Part shown: one piece after another, positions 57,401-64,000 of the stretch | Numbering within the stretch: position 1 is the stretch's first letter | Layout of the letters: each line of letters opens with the position of its first letter | Origin: Sphagnum magellanicum | Taxonomy: Eukaryota; Streptophyta; Sphagnopsida; Sphagnales; Sphagnaceae | Reading direction: 5' to 3' | Assembly: GCA_021904315.1 (NCBI GenBank) | Contig: CM038908.1 | Location: 28,354,501 to 28,418,500 of the forward strand | DNA: 64,000 bases | The notes under the pieces: generated by a model | What the model saw: only the letters and a program-made list of their open reading frames with translations | Databases searched by the model: none | Told to the model about the DNA's origin: nothing | Position numbers and translations under genes: made by a program

Positions 57401-58023
57401 TACAGGTGCATGTTTGGTGACGTGCGGTTCTACCCTTATAAAAAATGGTTAAGGAAAAAAGGTGAGTTGTTGAAGTTGTGTTCTGGCTTTTGTTTTTTGA
57501 GGAGGAGGGAGGTAGGATTTTTACACAAAGATGTCAAGTCTTGGTTTGAAATGGGAACAACAAACAAAATTGCAACAACATCTAGCTACTTGTCATGCTC
57601 AAATGATTCCCAAAACAAACAAAAAAAGGTAACAACTTCAAAACAAATTCCAACAATCACCCATAAAATTAATTCACAATTACAAGATTTGGCAAAATTT
57701 TACAAACCTAGAAACTCAAGAAACAAACCAGATCCACAAATGTACAAAGCAAAAAGAAAAAAAGCACCACATTGAACATTGCTGGATTGCAGCACCGCAC
57801 AAAACTCAGCAACAAAAATAATAATTTACCATCAAGTTTTGTTCAGCCGGATAGCTCCCAGACTCTAGCATAACCAATTGTACACAGTGCCAAGAAGATT
57901 TTGCAACAATTTGCACAAGTTTTGGTTGAGATTTGTGTTCCCAACAAGAAGAAGAAGAAGACGAAGAAGAAGAAGAAGAAGAGGAGAACTTGAAGCTTGG
58001 TAGTGATGTTTGTGCTTACGGAT
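57401..58023. other. 3' flank of the F-box gene
   Basis: This region probably includes the 3' UTR of the minus-strand F-box gene. A plus-strand frame at 57392-57775 starts with GTG, has low-complexity Lys and Asn content, and is not supported as a gene. Confidence 0.45.
57943..57989. repeat. AAG microsatellite in the F-box 3' flank
   Basis: A run of AAG triplets with one ACG interruption. It reads CTT on the transcribed strand of the F-box gene, just after the stop codon. Confidence 0.85.
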
Positions 58024-59382
58024 TTAGGCGAAGATGTCCAATCTTGATTCGAAAGCGCAATCGCAAATGGTGACGATGGAGGATTCAGATGATGATGCTG
58101 TCCTCGTCGTCGGGATTGCAAACGTGGGAAGCTCATCCCATGTGTTTGTGGCGAGATCATATGTCACCATCTCGCGAGGATAAGAAGAAGAAGAATAAGA
58201 AGACGCCACCTCTAGGGCAGAGTGATCATCGTGCAAGTCTGCGATGAAGACAATGCTGCTGCTATGGCTGATGAACCTCATGCGAAATAAGTAATCCGGC
58301 GTGCTCTCCAGAAGCTTGTCCCAGAGGTACTGCGGCATTTCTGCAATCGGTTTCCAATTCACGCGTGCTTGCTGCTGCTGCTGCTCCTCCTGTTGTGGTT
58401 GCTGATCCGTTTCCAGTTGCCAAATGCGCGGCGGGATGTCTTCTTCTGCAAAATTGTTGGCTTCTGTGTTCACCATGAGACCTGCGCAGAAGATGTGGTT
58501 CTGGAACTCCGTCATGGTGAACCATCGCAACTGCATTGTGAATTCCTCGCATGAAGAGGACGCTGGACGCTTGAGACGATGCAAAATGGTAGAGGAGACG
58601 ACTCGAGAAGACGAAGAATTTACGACGAAGACTTCTTCATGCTGCTCTTCATCAGGCTGCTGCTCTTGCTGCAAGTTGTATGCAAGAAGTCCACACCATT
58701 TGTTGCTGCCGAAGTAGAGGCTGTCTTTGTGCCATAGCCGCTCTTGTCTTGGCCGTAAGAGTACGGATTGCTCTGAATTGAGATACTGCTGCACGAGTCG
58801 CCATTGCTGCTGGTTCACTGACGGATTGTACACATACGTGTTGAGCAGACAACAAGTCGGCGGATTGTTTCCTCTGACGATCACCTCGTAGGTTTTGGCG
58901 TGCTTGTCCACGGCGATGGCGGCTGAAAACAGTCTGAGCGCAGGACATGTCGGAAGCTCCTTGTAGGATTTGTTGAGAGGATTGCACACGAACAATTTTC
59001 CGGCTACCAATGCTTCGTCGGCAACAGCAGCGGCAGCCGCCTCTACGAGAAGGAGACCAGCGCCGCCTGCTCTCACATGTTTCGGAGAAGAAGAATCGAC
59101 GGGAAGGAAGTCGAGACAAAGCTTGATCCATGCCTTTGTGCTCGGATTGTATGCAACAAACCTGAATTCGCTCGTGTCGCCTGGAGCTTGGTACCGAAGA
59201 ATCGGTAAGCAGGGATCGGTCTGATCCGGATCGCACGACGCCAGGAACTGAGGCGACGAGAGCTCCGCGTTCCATTGCTTGCACACTAGACGCATTCGCA
59301 ATTGCTCTACCACTGGCAGTTTCGCTAGTATGGCGAACACCACGGCTTGCGGCAATTGTTTGCAGCGCGGCTTAGAACACAT
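58024..59382 (-). CDS. F-box protein with Kelch-like C-terminal region
   Basis: A single-exon frame of 452 aa starting at ATG 59382. The N-terminus (about 9-48) is an F-box: LPQAVVFAILAKLPVVEQLR followed by MRLVCKQWN and a short SPQFL. The rest resembles the F-box/kelch or F-box-associated type: FVAYNPSTKAWIKL (about 74-87), FVCNPLNKSYKELP (about 131-144), TYVYNPSVNQQQWRLV and MVTYDLATNTWDELP (about 412-426). F-box proteins of this type recruit targets to SCF ubiquitin ligases; the target here is unknown. Gln- and Ser-rich stretches (QQEEQQQQQ; runs of Ser) come from CAG/CTG and TCT-type triplet runs, so these segments may vary in length between individuals. GC is much higher than the flanks. 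Confidence 0.9.
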   Translation of the reverse strand: MCSKPRCKQLPQAVVFAILAKLPVVEQLRMRLVCKQWNAELSSPQFLASCDPDQTDPCLPILRYQAPGDTSEFRFVAYNPSTKAWIKLCLDFLPVDSSSPKHVRAGGAGLLLVEAAAAAVADEALVAGKLFVCNPLNKSYKELPTCPALRLFSAAIAVDKHAKTYEVIVRGNNPPTCCLLNTYVYNPSVNQQQWRLVQQYLNSEQSVLLRPRQERLWHKDSLYFGSNKWCGLLAYNLQQEQQPDEEQHEEVFVVNSSSSRVVSSTILHRLKRPASSSCEEFTMQLRWFTMTEFQNHIFCAGLMVNTEANNFAEEDIPPRIWQLETDQQPQQEEQQQQQARVNWKPIAEMPQYLWDKLLESTPDYLFRMRFISHSSSIVFIADLHDDHSALEVASSYSSSSYPREMVTYDLATNTWDELPTFAIPTTRTASSSESSIVTICDCAFESRLDIFA

Positions 59383-60127
59383 GACTGCAGCAATTCTGGT
59401 TTACCTTGAGCCGCGGCGGTCATCGACTACCTATGCCTCCCAGCCTAACACACCACAAGAACAACAAGCTCTTAAGGCAAACCAGAATCCTAGTAATACA
59501 CACATGATCTGCAGCACTCGGCTTCATGCACAAGCCAATTTTCCTCACTGAATGAAACAAGGCAAAAACACATCAAATCCTTCAGGAGCAGATAGATGCA
59601 TTTTCAAGCTCGCTCTAAAACATGATCCTAATTTCTCAAATAGGCACATACTTCTTCTTCTTCTTCTTGTCGTTCCAACCTCCAGTCACCAACCAGACAG
59701 GACACTTCAAAGCAAGCAAGTGAATTGTGCGAAAAAAAGAAACACTTGTGAGGAGAGAGGCAAGAGAAAAAAGGTTTTGTAGCAATAATTATTAGGCAGC
59801 AGTGAAGGAGGAGGAGGAGGAAGAGGAGGAGCTAGCCCCTGTTTAATTTGTGGCGTTCCCTGCTTGGCTAGCTACCTACTTCCGATGATGGCCCGACTGA
59901 TGTGGTGGAGCTTTTCCCAGAATTGACACTTCAAGCCCTTGATTCTTTCAACAAACAACAGTACGACAAACCTTTTTACAATTCTGGTGGACAGAGACCA
60001 AATGGCTGCTGCTGTCAAGAGCGAGAGAGAGAGAGAGAGAGAGGGACCGACAAAGAGAGGAGAAAGAAGAGACACAGACAGAAGACGAGAGAGAGAGAGA
60101 GGCGGGGGGGGGGAGAGGAGGGAACGA
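59383..60127 (-). promoter_or_regulatory. Upstream region of the F-box gene
   Basis: Contains a CTT run (59653-59669), GGA/GAG tracts (59800-59832) and GA microsatellites (about 60023-60043 and 60087-60101), all pyrimidine- or purine-biased as in plant leaders. No TATA box or transcription start could be fixed. Confidence 0.4.
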
Positions 60128-60163
60128 AATACGTATTAAGTACGTATAAAGTACGTATAAGCG
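60128..60163. repeat. Three TACGTA palindromes in close array
   Basis: TACGTAT occurs at about 60130, 60140 and 60151, separated by TAAG and AAAG. TACGTA contains the ACGT core recognised by plant bZIP factors, but the arrangement looks like a short tandem repeat and no function is implied. Confidence 0.5.
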
Positions 60164-60409
60164 AGTGTGTATAAAAGTATCCACACGTGAATATGTAAAA
60201 AATACTAACTACCTGACAATACACGAAAATGTACATACAAAAATACACATACATGTATACATATACTCTCTACAATAAGTAGGGCTTTACACTGTATATG
60301 AGAATTTCACTACAGTAGAAATACCTACCTAGTAGATAGTAGCCTACCTACAAAGGTACCTACTATGCACACCAAGGGTGATGTGAATTTCTTGTCCATT
60401 GGTCTTTTG

Positions 60410-60441
<32 letters not shown>

Positions 60442-60967
60442 TTCTTTTCATGAATTTTTTTGAAATTAAAATTAAAATTATTTTACATTAAGGCTGATGA
60501 TGATGGGCATGGATGTGAATAATTTTAGAATATATATTATTGTTAATTGCAATTATGGAATGGGGTATATTCATATTTTTGGGAAAATGGTGGAATGAGA
60601 TTGAGATTAACTTTGTTCCTTGTTCCCATGGATGGGCCTTCCGAATTTTTTTTTGGGTGAAAGAATTTTGCAAAAATACCTATTGTTGTTGGTAGTGTTG
60701 GCATATTTTACCCATTATTTCATGGGTCTCTCTCTCTCACCATGGCTAAAGAAATGCAACATATTTTATAACACATTATTTGTGATCAAGTTCAATCCCA
60801 TGACCTCTTTGTTATGAACAAGTTTCTTATCTTGACCTACTACCCTCATACTCCTAGATTTTATTTTAACACAAAATTTAAAAACAACATATATTGTATG
60901 AATTGGAGTTTTTTTTAAAAAAAATTATTTAAAAAATTATTTTAAAATATTTATTGGGGTTTTATTA
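60164..60967. other. Intergenic DNA, no gene recognised
   Basis: A CTACCTA-type tract lies near 60325-60365 and TTGAAAATTGAAAATTG tandem words near 60420-60442. No gene was recognised. Confidence 0.5.
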
Positions 60968-61011
60968 TGTTCCCAATGGTTGTTTCTTGGGTAAAATGAC
61001 CATTGGGAACA
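60968..61011. repeat. Hairpin with 13-bp perfect stem
   Basis: TGTTCCCAATGGT and ACCATTGGGAACA are exact reverse complements separated by about 18 bases. Possibly the remnant of a foldback element. Confidence 0.75.
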
Positions 61012-62673
61012 CAATGAACCAAAAAGGTTATTGGGGGACCTGATTGGATGAGAACCCTTTAGCCTAGTTAAGTTTAGCCACTTTTAAACAAAATAAAAAT
61101 CGTATAGGTCTTTAGGCATGGTAAAGCTTACAGCCTTGGGCTTTAACTATCGCATATAAAGACTTTAAAATACAATTTCCTAGTGTATTTTGAGGTCATG
61201 TTTTAAATTGTAATTTCCCGTTACCTAAGGGAGGCTCTTGAAGCATGTTTTTGGCTTTAGAAAGAACAAGATTTTTTTGGGCTTGACATGGGGGTAACAT
61301 CCTTGAACAAAGGCATCATTGAAATTGGGCCAACACTCAACTATTGCATCGCTTGGGCTATGCTTCTCGTAATGCCCTCATCTTCAGGTGTTACCCTTAC
61401 ACACGAATAATATGTCCATCTTAACATCAATGTACATCACAAAAAAAAAAGCTAACCTCACTCTTTTTACATTCCATAAGAGCCCCCGGGGAGAACATTC
61501 CATTATAGAAACCATCCTCATTAAACATGAGCAAAATTTGACAAGTTTTTAAGAAAGGGAAAGAGGAACATGTTTACCTATCCATCAACCTTAAGATATT
61601 TGGACTTGAAATGAAGTAGATATTTTAAGAATAACATGGCATCAATGGGCATGCACCATGTTAGTATGATTTTATACCTTCATAAATATTGATAATTTCT
61701 CAATATTTACCTGAAATCAAATTGAGAGATGACTTTATAATGAGTTATGATTTTAGTCAACCTGAGAAGATAACCATGTAAGACCAATGTTGCAGAAAAA
61801 TAACTTTTATTGCCTTTTTGAATGAAGGTTGCGCATCATTGTAAAAAAGGGTTTGGTTCCAACGATTTTTTTAGTGCGAATTTTTGTCAAAAAGCTTAGG
61901 GAAATTAGGGCATGTGAAAAGGAAAAAAAGTTTTAAAAAATGATGACATTGCCAAAAACAACTGAGGTGTCGATGGATGATCACAAGCGCCCCTCCATCA
62001 TTAGCCAATAAAGAGGAGTTAGCTCCATCATACATGTGTGAAGACGGAGGAGCCAAAATTTTCCCTTTCATCTTTCATAATTGCCTTCGCTCTTACACTT
62101 TCTAAATCTTCTTTGTTCCTTGCATTTAAAGTTCTTAAACCCTTTTCTTCGCTTGCTTTTACAATTTTAAAATCCTCTTTGTCAGCTTTTTTTAATAGTT
62201 CGTTTTAAAATTCGCCACTAAAAAATCCTTTGCTTGATCTAAAGATTAGTAAGGAATTTTCATGAGCTTTTAAAACTTGAAGTTGTAGGGTTTTAAGTAT
62301 ATTATTGTTGGTGATTCACGAATGAAGGACTTCTTATAGGATTTGCAGTTGATTGTTGGCATTCCAAAGTACTTTTAGGCTTCAATTATAATGACTAGCC
62401 TCCAAGCCTCCATGGATTTGCAAAAGGAGTTGATTGTTCAAACTTGAGAACTTTTGAAGTTGCACGATTCTTTATGGTTGGTTTTTGTTCATTGTTGAGG
62501 TGTGATCGAAAACCTTAAGGTTTAAACCTTAGATTACAACCTACTTTTAGATGAAATAAACCTTCCTCATTTTTCCTATGTTCTTGTTTTTCACATTTTT
62601 TTGAATTTCTAAGTTCATTATTGAAGCTTTCTAAATTCTTGGGACTTGGCATCTATTGGTTTGTCTTCTAGGC
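61012..62673. other. Intergenic DNA, no gene recognised
   Basis: No frame or RNA gene could be supported. Sequence is AT-rich with scattered short repeats. Confidence 0.5.
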
Positions 62674-62940
62674 ATCATTGTGTGTTTTTTTTCTTTGTTT
62701 GGCCTAAGTGCATTGACATGTGTTTTTGTTCTTTGTTTGGCCTAAGTGCATTATCGTGTGTTTTTGTTCCTTGTTTGGCCTTCAATGCATCACCATGTGC
62801 TTTTGTTTCTTATTTAACCCTTAGTGAATCATTGTGTGTTTCTAGTATTTGTTTGACTTTAGTGCATTAGCATGTGTTTCTGTTCCTTATTTAGTTTCAA
62901 TGCATTACCATGTTTTTATGTTCCTTAGTTGACCCTCATC
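62674..62940. repeat. 38-bp minisatellite, seven copies
   Basis: The core CAT...CATGTGTTT(T/C)TGTTC recurs at 62674, 62711, 62749, 62788, 62827, 62864 and 62902 (spacing 37-39). Each is followed by CTT.TTTGGCCT.A.TG-like sequence. The open frame across it is a by-product of the period. Confidence 0.88.
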
Positions 62941-63549
62941 CTTCATGTTTAAGCTACCATTGCAATTATAGCCCCCTAAAAACTTCAAGTACAAGTACTT
63001 GTTTAATGATAAAATCCCAAAAGGGGATGGTGCTCTTAGTAGTCATTTTGCAAATCATGATGATGTTTCTTTCTATTCCTCTTGTTATGGAACCTCATAG
63101 TGAACTTGTGGACCAAGTACTAGCATATAAGAAAATATTGTATTGACCAAAAAGAATGTGTATAAGAGCAAAGTAATTTTTTGTCCATTGTTATTTGTTC
63201 ATTGGATTTGAGATTGTAGAATTAAATCTTTGTTTTGTTTGGTTACATAGGTTGCAATTGAGGTGTTGGTTATTATTATTTTCTTTTGTCACAATGCCAC
63301 CACTACCCCCACCTACTTACAAGTTCAAATATTTCTTTTCTTCAAAGAACCTTGCTGTGGGTGGACATCTTGCCATTCTTGGTTGTGATGTAGTTTTTTC
63401 ATCTCATGGTCATATTCCATCTTCTCCTCCCTTGTTTTTTAAATTGTGTTTCTAATCTTTCAAATTTAAATGAGAGTGAATATGTTATGTCCTTGAGTGA
63501 GTCTTCCCACACCTTTAAAGAAAATTTACCCATCCCATCAAGGTAGGAG
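62941..63549. other. Spacer between the minisatellite and hAT relic 2
   Basis: Contains a plus-strand frame with a Pro-rich start (MPPLPPPTYKFKYFF, about 63294) that I cannot assign. It may belong to the 5' part of the hAT element. Confidence 0.4.
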
Positions 63550-64000
63550 TCAAAAAACAAAATTATGATGTCAATAGAAAATTCCAAGATAAATGGCCAA
63601 CAAAACTCCCATGGGCTGAATTGTTTGTAAGGGAAGATAAAAGTTCGCACATCGTTAAAAATGTAAGATTTGTATCTAAAGTAAAAGGAAAGGATAAATT
63701 ACTTACTCCTAAATGGGACTTTCTTTGTAAGCATGCATGTCATAAGAAAATTAGAATTCAAGGATATGGGGTTTGATGTAAAAAAAGGACTTGTATTACT
63801 CCAAAGTGTGTAAAAAACGACAAAAAACATTAGAGTGATAGTTTGGGTTGGATCATGGCAAAATTCATGCACCAAGTAATGATAAAGGTAATTAAAGTAG
63901 TAATTCAAACTATATGTTACATTGCTCTTAGTTACATGATGAAGTTTTTACAATTAACAACTAATTGTGGTTGTTTGTCCATTGTTATGTGGTGGAAAAT
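63550..64000 (+). pseudogene. hAT-type transposase relic, copy 2 (runs off the window)
   Basis: The frame reads FQDKWPTKLPWAELFVRED (about 63580-63636), KGKDKLLTPKWDFLCKHAC (about 63684-63741) and, after an in-frame stop and a gap, SDSLGWIMAKFMHQVMIK and IALSYMMKF (about 63835-63950). These match, in order, the N-terminal and central segments of the same hAT family as copy 1 (FQNAWVAKLPW; KLNSLWKH). The sequence between the two parts is shorter than expected, which suggests an internal deletion. It continues past the window edge. Confidence 0.7.

Noticed and set aside
57392..57775. Plus-strand 127-codon open frame
   Set aside because: It opens with GTG, overlaps the repeat array, is low in complexity, and lies antisense to the presumed F-box 3' UTR.
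58262..59284. Alternate-frame open frames across the F-box gene
   Set aside because: Shadows of a GC-rich coding exon; only the 452-aa frame carries F-box and Kelch-like motifs.

Overview
This window is nuclear DNA of a land plant. Evidence: spliced GT-AG genes, a plastid-targeted RNC1 gene, a PRAF/RLD gene (PH, RCC1, FYVE and BRX domains), an MBOAT lysophospholipid acyltransferase, an F-box gene, telo-box motifs (AAACCCTA), and plant-type hAT, MULE, CACTA-like and PIF/Harbinger-like relics. The hAT and MULE relics remind me of families I associate with mosses, lycophytes and ferns. I therefore lean to a non-flowering lineage, but the sequence alone does not settle it.

Layout. Four genes can be supported, all on the minus strand. 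(1) A nine-exon PRAF/RLD gene, 8014-14746, about 1190 aa. (2) An eight-exon LPLAT/LPCAT gene, 33279-36542, 469 aa. (3) A five-exon RNC1 gene, 39866-43018, 532 aa. (4) A single-exon F-box gene, 58024-59382, 452 aa. Splice junctions were placed by reading GT/AG sites and checking that exon lengths keep frame; every internal junction closes in phase. The genes form no operon or obvious pathway: they serve trafficking and polarity signalling, ER phospholipid remodelling, chloroplast intron splicing, and probably ubiquitin ligase targeting.

Between the genes lie AT-rich deserts (about 16-33 kb, 43.5-57.8 kb and 60-64 kb) built from decayed mobile DNA and diverged tandem repeats. The clearest items are: an 816-bp solo LTR with a perfect 5-bp target duplication (AGGTT), inserted into an older array of units carrying GCAATACCC-like boxes; a MULE transposase relic with its SWIM zinc finger; two hAT transposase relics of one family; a PHD-finger relic with one stop codon; a 143-bp CACTA-like hairpin MITE nested in a copy of an older foldback-type family; two PIF/Harbinger-like MITEs with TAA/TTA-type target duplications; and many minisatellites with periods from 38 to about 100 bp. 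An LRR fragment of NLR type lies at 5.3 kb.

I found no convincing undescribed system. The observations most worth a second look are the solo LTR inside the satellite, the foldback family with its nested MITE, the repeat-built telo-box leader of RNC1, and the 276-bp tandem duplication upstream of the LPLAT gene.
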